This document shows, piece after piece, positions 10,633 through 21,064 of a stretch of 64,000 bases of DNA (position 1 is its first letter; every line of letters begins with the position of its first letter). Location of the stretch: contig CM022951.1 of the NCBI GenBank assembly GCA_012931725.1, positions 19,420,624 through 19,484,623 of the forward strand, written 5' to 3'. The stretch is from Litsea cubeba. Its lineage: Eukaryota > Streptophyta > Magnoliopsida > Laurales > Lauraceae. The notes beneath the pieces were generated by a model that was not told where the DNA came from, ran no database searches, and saw only the letters and a list, made by a program, of their open reading frames with translations. Made by a program: the position numbers and the translations under genes.

Positions 10633-13041
10633 TTAGAAATAGAACTTCTTTAAGTGGGATGCATTCCACAGCCTTGGCAGTGGCTTGCCCTCTAAGTCTT
10701 CGAGTTTGTAGGCTGATCTTCCTGCCAGTGAAACTACCCTGAACGGGCCATGCCAGTTCGGGGCCAGCTTCCCTTCGTTTGGTTCTTTGTCAGCTGGCAG
10801 GGTCTGCTTTAGAACCAGCTCTCCCACGGAGAATCTTCTTTCTCTGACATTTTGATTGTATGCCCTGGCTAACCGCTACTGATAGTCGGTCAGTCGCAGG
10901 GCTGCTGCTTCTCGGCGCTCGTCTGCCAGCTCCGGCTCCATTGCCAGGTTCGTCTCATTTCGGCCTTGGTCGACCAGCTCTGTCCTCAGGGTGGGAATGC
11001 CGATTTCTAAAGGAATGACCGCCTCCATCCCGTAAGCCAGAGAGAAAGGCGTCGCCGAGGTGGACCTCCTTGGAGTTGTTGTGTATGCCCATAGCACGCT
11101 CGGAAGCTCCTCTGTCCATCTTCCCTTTGCCTTGTCCAGTCGCTTCTTCAGGCCGTCCAGGATCACTTTGTTAGAGATTTCTGCATGGCCATTACTCTGC
11201 GGATATGCCGGAGTGGAGTAATGGTTTCTGATACCGTGTTCTTGGCAGAAGTCTCTGAAGGACTTGGAGTCGAACTGCGTCCCGTTGTCCGAAATCAGGG
11301 TCCTGGGGATGCCGAACCTCGTTAGGATGTTTTTCCAAACGAAGTTCCTGGAGTCCCTGTCCATGATTGAGGACAACGGTTCAGCTTCTATCCATTTTGT
11401 GAAGTAGTCTGTAGCGACTATCAGCCATCTCTTATTCCCTGGAGCTCGGTGAAGAGGCCCCACAATGTCCAGGCCCCATTGAGCGAAAGGCCATGGACTA
11501 GAGAGGGGACTCAGATCTTGCGCTGGCTGATGGAGATAGTGGGAGAACTTTTGGCACTTCTCGCATTTCCTGGCATACACCTACGCGTCCTTCTGCATGT
11601 AAGGCCACCAGTAGCCCTGGCTTATTGCTCTGTAGGCCAGTGATCGACCTCCTATGTGACTGCCGCAGATTCCTTCGTGGATCTCATACAGGAAGTCGTC
11701 CACCTTGCTCAGGTGGACGCATTGGAGGTATGGACCTGTGAAGGATTTCCTGTAGAGTTTGCCTTCGGGAGAGAGCCAGAATCGAGCTGCCTTGAGTCTG
11801 ATTCGGTGGGCTTCAGTCTTGTCCTCAGGGACCTGATCGTCCTTCAAGTAGGCGACGATTGGATCCATCCAGCTTGGGCCGAGGTCAGCACAGAGGACAA
11901 GCCGAGATGAATGGAGTTCTAAGCTTGGCCTTGATATTGACCCAACCTCGACGGTCCTTTTCTTCCCTGCTTCGACGACGGAGGCCAGGTTTACAAGTGC
12001 ATCTGCGTGCGTGTTGGTATCTCGGGATATTTGCCTAACCTCGGCTTTCTGGAAATGAGACAGCAATTTTTTAGCAAGGGCTAAGTAGGCCGCCATCCTG
12101 TCGTCCCTGGCCTGGTAATCTCCAGCGAGCTGGCTAGTTACCAGTTGAGAATCGCTGAAGATCACCAGGTGCTGGGCTCCGAGGATTTGGGCGCTGTTCA
12201 ACCCCGCTATTAGTGCTTCATACTCTGCCTCATTGTTTGTCGCTTTGAAGTCCAGGGTGAAAGCCTGCTCTATGACCAGACCCTCTGGCGATTGGAGGAC
12301 TATGCCGGCGCCAGCTCTCTTGGAGGTGGACGATCCGTCGACAAAGATCTTCCATGCCGAGGCGGGAGACTGTTCGACCTCAGTCACTTCTGGCTCATGC
12401 CCTGTGCCCCCCAGTGCCGTGCCGGGCTGGGTCGGGGCCGAGTTGGGCGAGACGAACTCAATGATGAAGTCCGCCAGAATCTGGGCTTTGATCGCAGTTC
12501 GGGGACGGTACTGTATATCATACTGCCCCAGCTCAACTGCCCACTTTGATATCCGCCCTGAAAAGTCAGCCTTCTTGAATATTGAACGGAGTGGATGCTC
12601 CGTGATCACCACAATGGTGTGGGATTGGAAATAATGGGAGAGCTTACGGGAGGCACTGACGAGAGCCAACACAAGCTTCTCCAACAGAAGGTAACTGGTC
12701 TCGGCATCGAGCAGGGTCTTGCTCGTATAATAAATTGGTTTTTGAACTCCCTCGTCCTCCCTGATGAGGACGGAGCTCACTGCGTGATCCGAGACCGCAA
12801 GATATAGATACAAAATCTCCCCCCGAGTTGGGGTGGAGAGTAAGGGTGGTGACATCAAATAGGTTTTGAGTGCGGCCAACGCCTGGTCGCACTCAGGAGT
12901 CCACTGGAATTTTAAATTTTTCTTTAGAAGCTGAAAGAAAGGCCTGCACTTATCTGATGACCGGCTAATGAAGCGATTGAGTGCTGCAGCCATTCCTGTG
13001 AGCTTCTGGACTTCTTTCGTGGTAGAGGGGCTCAGAATGCC
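10633..13041 (-). pseudogene. Tat gypsy pol, C-terminal half: two RNase H domains and integrase
   Basis: The frame runs from 13041 to 10633 and is cut by TAG codons at 11581-11583 and 10876-10878 (a third TAG, at 13042-13044, lies just upstream). First comes the retroviral-type RNase H with a degenerate active site (VSDHAVSSVL). Next is a second, archaeal-type RNase H with its acidic residues in place: IFVDGSSTSKRAGAG, NNEAEYEALIAG, IFSDSQL and HADAL. The integrase follows, with a zinc-finger part (HEGICGSHIGG ... CEKCQK) and a catalytic core (WGLDIVGPL, ISDNGTQFDS). It ends with the GKLAPNWHGPF and LEDLEGKPLPRLWNASHLKK boxes common in plant gypsy integrases. There is no chromodomain. The protein is dead unless all the stops are read through. 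Confidence 0.93.
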
Positions 13042-14522
13042 CTAGATCGCGGTGATCTGGTCTGGATTAGCCTCTATTCCCCTCCGCGTTACCAAGCTGC
13101 CGAGGAACTTACCAGAGGCTACGCCGAAGGCGCACTTGGAAGCATTTAGCTTGAGCTTGTACGCGCGAAGGGTGTCGAAGACTTGGCCGAGATCCGCCAG
13201 GTGGTCACTGGAGTGCACTGATTTGACGACCATGTCGTCGATGTACACCTCTACCGTTCGGCCGAGCTGAGCCTGGAACATCTTTGTCATGAGGCGCTGA
13301 TAGGTCGCCCCCGCGTTCTTTAGCCCGAAGGGCGTCACCTTGTAGCAGTAAGTGCCGCGGGGGGTTATGAATGACGTTTTCTCCTCGTCAGGCTCGTGTA
13401 GTGGAATCTGGTGGTAGCCTCTGTAGGCGTCGAGGAAGCTCATTCGGTCATGGCCAGCGGTGGCGTCGATCAGTTGATCAATCTTCGGAAGGGGGAAACT
13501 ATCTTTAGGGCAGGCCCTGTTCAAGTCTGTGAAGTCCACACACACCCTCCATTTACCAGTTTTCTTTTTTACCACCACCGTGTTGGCCAGCCAGACCGGG
13601 TACTGGACTTCCAGAATGGCTCCTGCCTTCAGCAGTTTGTCGACCTCTTCGACGACCGCGTCTGTCTGCTGCAGACCTGTCCTTCGGGCCCTCTGCACTA
13701 CTGGCTTGTGGCTGGGGTCCACATTTAGCTTGTGGCACATGACCTCGGGGTCGACCCCAGGCATTTCGCTTGGTTTCCAAGCGAATACATCGACGTTCTG
13801 CATCAGGAACCTTGAGAGCTCGGCTCTCTATTCGTCTGGCAGCTGGGTGCCGATCAGGAAGAACCTATCTGGGTCTGCCGAGTTTAGCCTGACCTCGGCC
13901 AGGTCCTCAATGCTTTTCTTCTCGGGGTCTCGGCCGATTTCATCTAGGCCTTTCTCGAATTCGGCGAAGGGGGGAGGGAGGAAGGGACTGCTTCCAACTT
14001 GTGGAGGGAGGAAGGGACTGCTTCCAACTTGTGGAGCCACGTTCTGCCCAAAATGACGTTGTAGGGAGAAGGGGCGTCCACGACCAGGAAGTCAGCCAAC
14101 ACGGAGGCTCCGACGACTCGGGTTTCCAAGGTGATCCTACCCTTGGGATAGACTGGCGTGGCGGATAACCCTAGCAAGGGTGCACGGACCTCCGTGAGGT
14201 CAGCTTCCGAGAGGTTCATTTTCTTGAAGCAATCGTAGTAAAGGACCTCGGAAGAGCTGCCAGAGTCGACGAGGATCCTCTTCACGGTAAAGTCTCTTAG
14301 CTTCATTGTGAGGAGCAGGGGGTCGTTGTGAGGAAACTGGATTCCCTCTAGATCTTTATCTGAGAACGAGATAGCGGGTCGGTCGCGGCGAGCTCTTTTG
14401 GATGCTGGTGCGAGCTCGGCTTTCATCACCTCCTTCCCATGTGATGCCCGCCTGGCCTCGGCGAGGGCCCGTGAGCCTCCACGAGACGAGGGAGAGGGAA
14501 CTGAGGACGCCAGATGGATCAC
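13042..14522 (-). pseudogene. Tat gypsy protease and reverse transcriptase
   Basis: The protease active site is ILVDSGSSSEVLY, followed by the NVILGRTWLHKL box, in the frame that also carries gag. Reverse transcriptase motifs lie in another frame at 13803-13042: WRVCVDFTDLN, FLDAYRGYHQI, PFGLKNAGATYQR and VEVYIDDMVVK, with the catalytic YIDD intact. TAG codons stand at 13828-13830 and 13042-13044. The change of frame falls at about 13944-14040, exactly where a 30-bp unit (13973-14002) is repeated in tandem (14003-14032), doubling HKLEAVPSSL. The duplication itself is in frame, so a separate indel next to it must cause the shift. Confidence 0.92.
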
Positions 14523-16283
14523 GTTAATGATCTTTTCGGAATCCTCGCTGTCTGGATCCCGAGCCGCGCTCTGGTGGGCTCGGCCCTCGCTGCCGCCGGC
14601 ATCTTCTGCCTTGACGAACTCTGGAATGTGGCCTTCGCTGGCTAGCTTCTCCAGGTACCACCTTAGAGACTTGTAGTCCTCGGTCTTGTGCCCGTTACCT
14701 TTGTGGTAGGAGCAGTAGAGCTTGCTTTAGCTGCCGGAGGTGGGCTCATTCTTCAAGGGCGGAGGCCACTTGAAGAACGGCTTGGTCTTTATCTTGCTCA
14801 GGATACGGTATATCGGCTCCTTGAAGACGACGTTGACGCTCTGACTGGCGCTGGTGGGAGGTCTGGGCCTCCAGGTACCCCCAGATTGGGACGACGTAGG
14901 CTTCGCCGAACTGGCGGCCCAGGCCTGCTTGGGCTCCTGCTTCTGAAAGGGCTTCCCGCCTCTCTGTCGAGGCTGGCTGCTCTTGTGCTCTGGCTCCGGT
15001 CTTTCGTCCTCTTCCCGGGCCTGGATTCCATCTTCCTCCCGGGCAACAAAGCGCTTTATCCGGGACATTAACGCTGGCATGGACTCTGGGGGGTCTCCAA
15101 CCAAGTCCTTCCGGAGGTCGTGGCCGGGGATCAGGGCACGTTAGAAGGCGAAGATTGCTATATCTTCCCTAATGCCCTCGATCTGGCCGTAAACCGCCCA
15201 GAATCGTCGGGCGAACTTAGCGAGGCTCTCGCCCTGCTTCATCCTCAGGGCGAGAAGGTCCCCTTCCATCTTGGGGACGGCGCTGTAAGCTTGGAACTTC
15301 TTTAGGAAGGAGAGCTGGAGCTCCTTCCAACTCGAAATCAACTTCTCTGGGAGGGCGCAGAACCACTTCAGAGGGAGGTCACCCAAACTGGAGGAGAAGA
15401 CCTTGCAGTTGAGGTGGCCCTCGTTCCCCCAGATGGACATCTACTGGGAGAAGTGACGGAGGTGAGCGGATGGATCGGACAGTCCGTCGTAGGGGACGAA
15501 CCGCGGGACAGAGAACCTTTTGGGCAACGGGGTGCGCTCGATGTCTCTTATGAAGGGTGAGGCCCCCAGATCGGTGTGGCCACAGATCTGTTTCTGGTCC
15601 CGCACGTCCAGGTTGTGCTGGAGAGCCAATATGACGCGTTTGTCAAATCGCTCCTGCTCGTCGTCCTTTTCTGGAGTCTGCGCTCTTGGCTTTCGTTTGG
15701 AGTGGTTCGGGCTGTGATGGCTATGGGTTCGGCCATCGCGGCTATGATAACTTCGGCTGTTGCTTGAGCCTTCATCATGGATCTGGCTTCGCTTGTGGTC
15801 CAGATGGTGTCTCAGATCCTCACGAGGAGGCTGGGCTGCCCCGCTCGGGGCATCCCTCCTCTGTCCCTGAGGATTAGAGACCTGCCTCAACGAGGCAGTT
15901 TGCGCTGCTCTCAGTTGCTGCTGGAGCTCGCGGATTAACCGCTCCTGCTTCTGGAGGAGAGCATTTTGAGCTGCGACATCTCCTCCAGCGGCAGGAGGTT
16001 GAACGCGACGCGCCTCTTCTACAGCAACGACTTTATCTTTGCGAGGACGCTCGTGCCGACGCTCGTCGCGTCGGGGTGGCGTGACTTCGTCTGCTGAGAG
16101 CGAGGCCTCGAGTCCCTCCTGGAGGGGGACCTCGACGTAGAGTTGCGAGCCTAAGCGGCCCTCGCCTGCAGATGTGCCATGCACCGTTCGGGAACGCCCT
16201 TGAGGAAGGACGTCTGCCGATGGTGCTGGCTGCTCGAGCACTGCTCTCGAGGATTCTCCGCCCTTCCTAGCTTTCGGAGGCAT
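14523..16283 (-). pseudogene. Tat gypsy gag
   Basis: The frame starts at an ATG (16283) 71 bases inside the right LTR and is interrupted by TAG at 15441-15443, TAA at 15141-15143 and TAA at 14727-14729, all in one frame. The first 280 codons are charged and rich in Arg, Gln and Pro, with a coiled stretch around NALLQKQERLIRELQQQLRA. The following block (LKWFCALPEKLISSWKELQ, FLKKFQAYSAV, MKQGESLAKFARRF) is the Retrotrans_gag fold. Further on, CSYHKGNGHKTEDYKSLRWY is the short Cys/His box typical of this lineage. Gag would form the cytoplasmic particle, but this copy cannot make full-length protein. Confidence 0.9.
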
Positions 16284-16333
16284 GATTTTTGGGAGATTGA
16301 GGTTGAGAAGGTTGGGAAGGTTGGGATATTACT

Positions 16334-16353
16334 TTCCCACAGACGGCGCCAAT
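16334..16353 (-). other. Primer binding site of the Tat element
   Basis: On the minus strand the LTR end CCTACA is followed by ATTGGCGCCGTCTGTGGGAA, the tRNA-primer site form seen in many Tat-lineage plant elements. It fixes the orientation of the element as minus. Confidence 0.85.
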
Positions 16354-17241
16354 TGTAGGTACAGAAAATAATGACCCACAATAACTGGGGAGCCTTAGAG
16401 GACTTATCCTAAGTGGTGGAGATTAGGTACCGTCCGAAAGCCTGAAAGAGAAGAGCAAACAGTCAGAGGACCCTGGCCTGGGCGGCGCAAGGCTCTCCGA
16501 TGCCTAAGTCAGTGAGTGAACTGGAACAATGGAAGGAGAGGAAGAAGAGAGGCAGAGTAACGGCTCTGTGGGTTGAATTGTGCGTACCTTGCTTGTGGTA
16601 TGAAGCTCTATTTATAGAGGCTTGGGTCGTATCTTTGGAGGATATCTTGGTGTGGGTCCCATGATTCGACTGGGAAGTCATGATCAGCCCACAAAGTAAT
16701 AAATGTGGTCCAATCCAGCCCACTCTGCATTTAATGCCAGTCGGATCAGCCCACATCGCATTAAATGCGCGTCTTGTTGGGCCAGATTGTGTTGGGCGCC
16801 TTTGACGGTTGGGGTACCATCGGATCTGCCCTCGGGCCTTGTCCTGATGTGGCTTCAGCCGCTGGATGCTGCCCTGTCAGGGATCTGGCGAAGATTGTGA
16901 ACGGCTGGATGTCGCATCTGTCTCACTGGCTCGCGCCCCTATTCCTCCACGTGCCTGATGACGTGGGGGATGAGGGGCGCAAGTGGAGGTTCTTTCTTGC
17001 TTCGGCTTTCGTCCCGGCTCCTTCAACCGAGGTGGAGCTCTCAGCCGAGATGGGCACATGGGGTAGCCGAGCTCGGCGCTAGCGGCCGGGAGCTGCTTGA
17101 CTTCGGCCGGACCCCCTGTCTTGGTAGCCGGGGTGAATCTGGTGCCACGTGGGCGGCACGCGGATGGCACGTGAGAATGCTTGGTCTCATCTGATGGCTG
17201 TGATTAGCGTAATCCTGTAGTTCTGGAAATCTCCCCACACA
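16354..17241 (-). repeat. 5' LTR of the Tat-type gypsy element
   Basis: 888 bp with TG...CA ends. The likely LTR promoter core is CTCTATTTATAGAG at 16606-16619, which reads CTATAAATAG on the minus strand. Sites that differ from the other LTR are mostly transitions. Confidence 0.92.
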
Positions 17242-17522
17242 GTTACAATAAAATCTCATCTCATATAGTTGAAACGAAAAGATAAGGGACGATCTTAAAG
17301 ACCCAAATGGAAGAGATTCCAACTTGCATGTAACATACTGGGAAAGATATACAAAACCCAGATTCAAATAGCTCTAAATTTCACTAGAAACCATATAAAC
17401 AGAGTATCAAAAACAAGTATGAATCCTGAATAAGAAAACCCAGTTTTATCTCATAAGAATCAGAAGAAACACCCACAAGAGTGAAATCAGAGAAGAACCC
17501 AAATCACTTCTCTGATACTAAC

Positions 17523-17735
17523 CTGAAGACAGATCTCACAAGTTGTATTCCCTTTCTCTTCACACCACCTCTATATACACTCTCTGTGTGCAAACTGACA
17601 TGAGAAAGATCCAAACACAGTCATGACAATTCAAATCAAATTATCAAAACGACAAAAAAAGATTAACTAAGGAAAAACTCACTTTTGCCATTCTCTCTCT
17701 CACCTTGACAGTTCCAGATCAAGAAGAAGGAGTTT
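17523..17735 (-). pseudogene. MARCH-type RINGv E3 ligase fragment, two exons
   Basis: The minus strand from 17594 to 17523 is a 24-codon exon bounded by an ATGTCAG acceptor and a CTTCAG/GTTAGT donor. It reads FAHRECI, stop, RWCEEKGNTTCEICLQ, which is the second half of a RINGv (RING-CH) zinc finger with a CAG-to-TAG nonsense codon at the usual Gln. The preceding exon ends at about 17701 with LETPSS, stop, SGTVK and an AAG/GTGAGA donor, the counterpart of the CSCSG segment of the family. RINGv proteins are membrane-linked ubiquitin ligases. Only this core is present, and it is broken by two stops. It lies in the CACTA element 280 bp from the gypsy insertion, so it is probably a captured fragment. 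Confidence 0.72.
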
Positions 17736-17749
17736 CCAATCTCTTGGAG

Positions 17750-17905
17750 GATGACCCACCTTCTTCCTCCTCTTCCAAGCACCACCTGCACACACCCTGC
17801 ACTCACCTGCACTCACCCTGCACCACCTGCATGCACACACCCTGCACTCACCCTACACCACCTGCACACACCCTGCACCACCTGCACACACCATGCACCA
17901 CCTCA
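17750..17905. repeat. CACCTGCAC/CCCTGCA minisatellite with CT-rich start
   Basis: Short units built from CACCTGCACACACCCTGCA recur in tandem after a CTTCTTCCTCCTCTTCC run. Similar words occur at 18710-18740 and in the interiors of both Mutator-like elements further right. Open frames across it are low-complexity artefacts. Confidence 0.75.
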
Positions 17906-17910
17906 GCCCG

Positions 17911-17985
17911 GTTACTATGTTCTTGGATTCATCATTAATCGACATGGCATTGTACCTATCAGCCCGTACTCATCATAATGAACAT
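17911..17985 (-). pseudogene. Degenerate second copy of the RDR-like exon
   Basis: About 75 bp match 24580-24653 at most positions, sharing GGATTCATCATTAATCGACAT and GTTACTATGTT. Indels break the frame. Before the copia insertion the two copies were about 1.1 kb apart. Confidence 0.7.
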
Positions 17986-18963
17986 GACAGTTGATGGACT
18001 TGTAGTGTGTGAGGAGTCAGCTTACCACGGTGGTAACAGTGTAGGTTTGTTTAGTCAGTTAAAAAAAAAAAAAAAACATGTCAACACAAAAGTTACTCCA
18101 CAGGTTAGTCTTGCTTAGATTCTTCCCTACCTTGAATTACCAAGACAATCAAACAACCAGAAACAGAAGATAAAAAGAAACTACCAATTTCTGTAACTAA
18201 GCTTTCATCCGAAGTAAAGCCTCATGGACTCAAAACACAGTAACCTATCTCACCTTACTTAGCCTCTATTGAGAAATTATAACTGTTAATTCTGAATATG
18301 AATGGTTGTGGTCCTTCCCAGCCTCACTTATTTGGTTTTTTGGGGTCTATTTTTGTGTTTTTTTTTTCCTAGTGCTGCCAATAGTTTCTAATGTAATTTT
18401 TTCTTTACCAAAAAAACAAAAAAGAGAGACTAAATGGGCTTTGCTTGGACCTGTGACACTAATCTCTTATTGGCTCTAATTAACTTAAGCTTCTATCATC
18501 CATTGAGAGCCCTTGAAAGTGGGGTCTGTCTTGTCAACTTGGAATCATGAAATTGTCAGCCACACCATCCGAAAAATGGTAAATCCAAACACAACTATAA
18601 AGACCCAAATCAATTCCAGTTCTAGTAGTCAATCCAAACACAACGATAAAACCCATGAAAGATAAGATTTCATTACCACAAAGTCGGCTCCTTTCTTCTT
18701 CCCCCTGCCTCCCCTGCACACACCCTGCACCACCTGCACACAGCCCCATGTAGATCATTTTTCACCACAAAGGGACGGCCACAAATTCGATGTTTATTTA
18801 AAATAAAAGCATTTTTCATATGGAACTCACAACTCTGGATATCACACTGGAAAATGATCTGCAGGGGCTGTGTGCAGGTAGTGCAGTGTGAGGTATCACA
18901 TTTAAAAACAGATAAAAGTATTTTTCGGATGTCATTTCCAATTTAAAAATAGATGACATGGGA
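17986..18963. other. CACTA interior, no gene recognised
   Basis: AT-rich sequence with an A-run at about 18061 and a CT-rich/CACCTGCAC block at 18690-18745. Near 18890-18960 two similar words (CATTTAAAAACAGAT, ATTTAAAAATAGAT) flank a short spacer. No coding frame is supported. Confidence 0.4.
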
Positions 18964-18968
18964 GGTAT

Positions 18969-19469
18969 TGTTAACACTGGCCCATTATAATATTGATCCA
19001 TCCTTGGCCCATCTACAAAGCCCATCGTATTATAAGTCTTGTACAGCAATACATGCTAAGTTTGATAGATTGATACTAGATAGACTTGTACAGCAATAAA
19101 TACTAAAATAGGATATATTGATCCCGTTTGGCATTTTACTATTAAAGTCAAGTGGAGTGAAGTGAAATGGAAAGTATGAATAAAATATGTAGTGGGTTAT
19201 GATGGTATTTTATTTTTAGTTGTTTGTGATGGAATATTGTTGACTTTTGATATGGGAAATGGGGTTTTTTTATCTTTTAGTTAATAAATGTGGTTACTTT
19301 TTGACTTTTTGTTGGAAAGGTTGGAGGGAGTTTTGAGAAAAAGTGCTTTTGATGTGATGTTTAGGATGACTTAACTTTACTTGACTTTACTAGTCAAGTT
19401 ACCAAACGGGCCAGGAATCAAGAAATTCCATTCAGACTTTGTTAATATTCTTCTTGATTATTCGTGACA
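18969..19469 (+). repeat. 5' LTR of the copia element, with internal MITE
   Basis: 501 bp against 262 bp for the 3' LTR. The extra length is a ~288-bp MITE at 19123-19410. About 85 bp present in the 3' LTR, including ATTGATTGTAATTGTAGCCC and the CTATAAATGCAAATGG TATA region, are missing here, so this LTR probably lost its promoter. Confidence 0.85.
19123..19410. mobile_element. MITE inserted in the 5' LTR
   Basis: The ends CCCGTTTGGCATTTTACTA and, on the other strand, CCCGTTTGGTAACTTGACTA form ~30-bp imperfect inverted repeats that both run into AAAGTCAAGT. No clear target duplication remains, which fits the local deletion. The superfamily is not assigned. Confidence 0.7.
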
Positions 19470-20115
19470 TGGTATCAGAGCCAGGGTGCAATAGAGAGAT
19501 TAATATCCATCTAATCTCTCTCGTTTAAAGCACTCAAGGAGAGTTTCTCCTCTGTCGAACGTTTTGAACAAGTCTTACACGACGACATGCTGTGAAGATC
19601 ATCAAAGGGCCATCATCATCAGATCAGATCTGATCAGAAAGTCACTACAATCCTAGTCGCCTGTTATTCTGGGATTTTTTGGCTATTTTTTCAACATTTT
19701 TGAAGAATCAGAGGTAGACTTTTTTTATCACTATTTCGGTTTACCAGTTTCTGCAATATCATTTCATCAAATCCGTCCATCTTTGAGCATAAGTTTCCGA
19801 TTGCTGCTCTCTCTGCTGTGTTGGTTCGAAATTTTTGTGGAGTATCTATCTGATCATCCTGATCTGGTAGATTGAATCGTCAGTGGGCCCCACCTACTAT
19901 TTTATGCAGAAAATCTTGGTCATCTGGACCAATTTTGCATGTAATTTTTTTACAGATCTGAATCTGTTGTGATCTGTTAATTTCTGGGCTGTTCTTGGTT
20001 CTTTGGTGTTGCTGCCTCTTTAATCAACACTTTCTGCTATTCATCTAAATTGTTTTTTGTTACTGTCTGGTTCCTGCTCCATCTATCTGTTACCATTGTC
20101 CTCTGTGGATTGAAA

Positions 20116-21057
20116 ATGGACAAGAATGAAATGCAATTGATTAAATTCAATGGGAAAAACTATTCTGCTTGGGCCTATCAATTTGAGTTATATCTGAAAG
20201 GCAAAAAATTATGGGGCCACATTTCTGGTTCTATGCAAAAGCCAATGGCAAATGAAAAATTGGAAGATTGGGAAACCAAAGAAGCACAAATTATGAGCTG
20301 GATGTTGGGCGCAGTGGAACCCCAATTTTTTCTACATCTTAAGCCCTATAGAACTGCTCAAGATATGTGGGGATATCTGAAACGCACACCAAGAGAATTC
20401 AGCCCGTCGGTTCCAATTAGAACATAAAATTGCTCAATATTATCAAGGACAGATGACAGTCCAGGAGTATTATTCCGAATTCTTTGCTCTTTGGACTGAA
20501 TACACGGATATTGCCTATGCCACTATCACTGGAGATACTCTATTTGGGTTTCAGGAAGTTCATAAAATTACTCAACGAGATCAGTTCTTAATGAAACTTC
20601 TCCTTGAATTTGAAAACGTTCGATCCAATCTTATGAGTCGACATCCATCTCCCTCGTTGGATACATGTCTCAATGAAGTGCTCTGCGAAGAACAACGGAT
20701 AGTCACTCAGCATCAACTATCCCAACAATTATCCACTGGTCCCGTTAAAGTTGCATATATGGCAAAAGGGAAAACCCCCAGACGTGACAGTTCAACCCAG
20801 GACTTGAGCAAGATTCAATGCTTCACTTGTAAGGAGTATGGCCATTAATTTTCTCAGTGCAGAAGAAAAGTTTGTAACTACTGCAAAGCTAGTGGGCATA
20901 TCATTTCTGAATGCAGGAAACGAACAGAAAATCGAAATTCGCGTGCTTATTCTGCCATTTCTTCTTCAGCTTCTCATTCTGTGGCATCTGCTTCTCCGGC
21001 TTCATTCATGTCTTCACAGCCATTCGCATCCAGCCCTCCTATCAACCCTGAAATGAT
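20116..21057 (+). pseudogene. Copia gag
   Basis: The ATG at 20116 opens a Gag frame (KNYSAWAYQFELYLKGKKLW, then WETKEAQIMSWM), in the style of the DUF4219/UBN2 families. The frame shifts at about 20425-20450, continues with VQEYYSEFFALW, and meets a stop at 20846-20848 inside the CCHC zinc knuckle (CFTCKEYGH, stop). The second half of the zinc-knuckle region lies beyond in a broken frame. Such Gag proteins package the RNA into cytoplasmic particles; this one cannot. Confidence 0.85.
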
Positions 21058-21064
21058 TTAACAA

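Larger units (their letters stand above)
4840..17241 (-). mobile_element. Ty3/gypsy retrotransposon of the Tat type, 12.4 kb
   Basis: Two 888-bp LTRs (4840-5727, 16354-17241) bracket the element, and the 5-bp target duplication GTTAC is perfect (4835-4839, 17242-17246). The element reads on the minus strand: primer binding site next to the right LTR, then gag, protease, reverse transcriptase, two RNase H domains and integrase (16283 down to 10633), then a 1.9-kb spacer with 76-bp tandem repeats, then a spliced gene on the opposite strand (6234-8711). The second RNase H and the extra opposite-strand gene between pol and the 3' LTR are known marks of the Tat lineage (Grande, RIRE2 and Retand relatives). 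By eye the LTRs differ at about 12 sites, near 1.4 %, so insertion was fairly recent. Confidence 0.93.

Noticed and set aside
17705..17978. His/Thr/Pro-rich open frames
   Set aside because: They translate the CACCTGCAC minisatellite.
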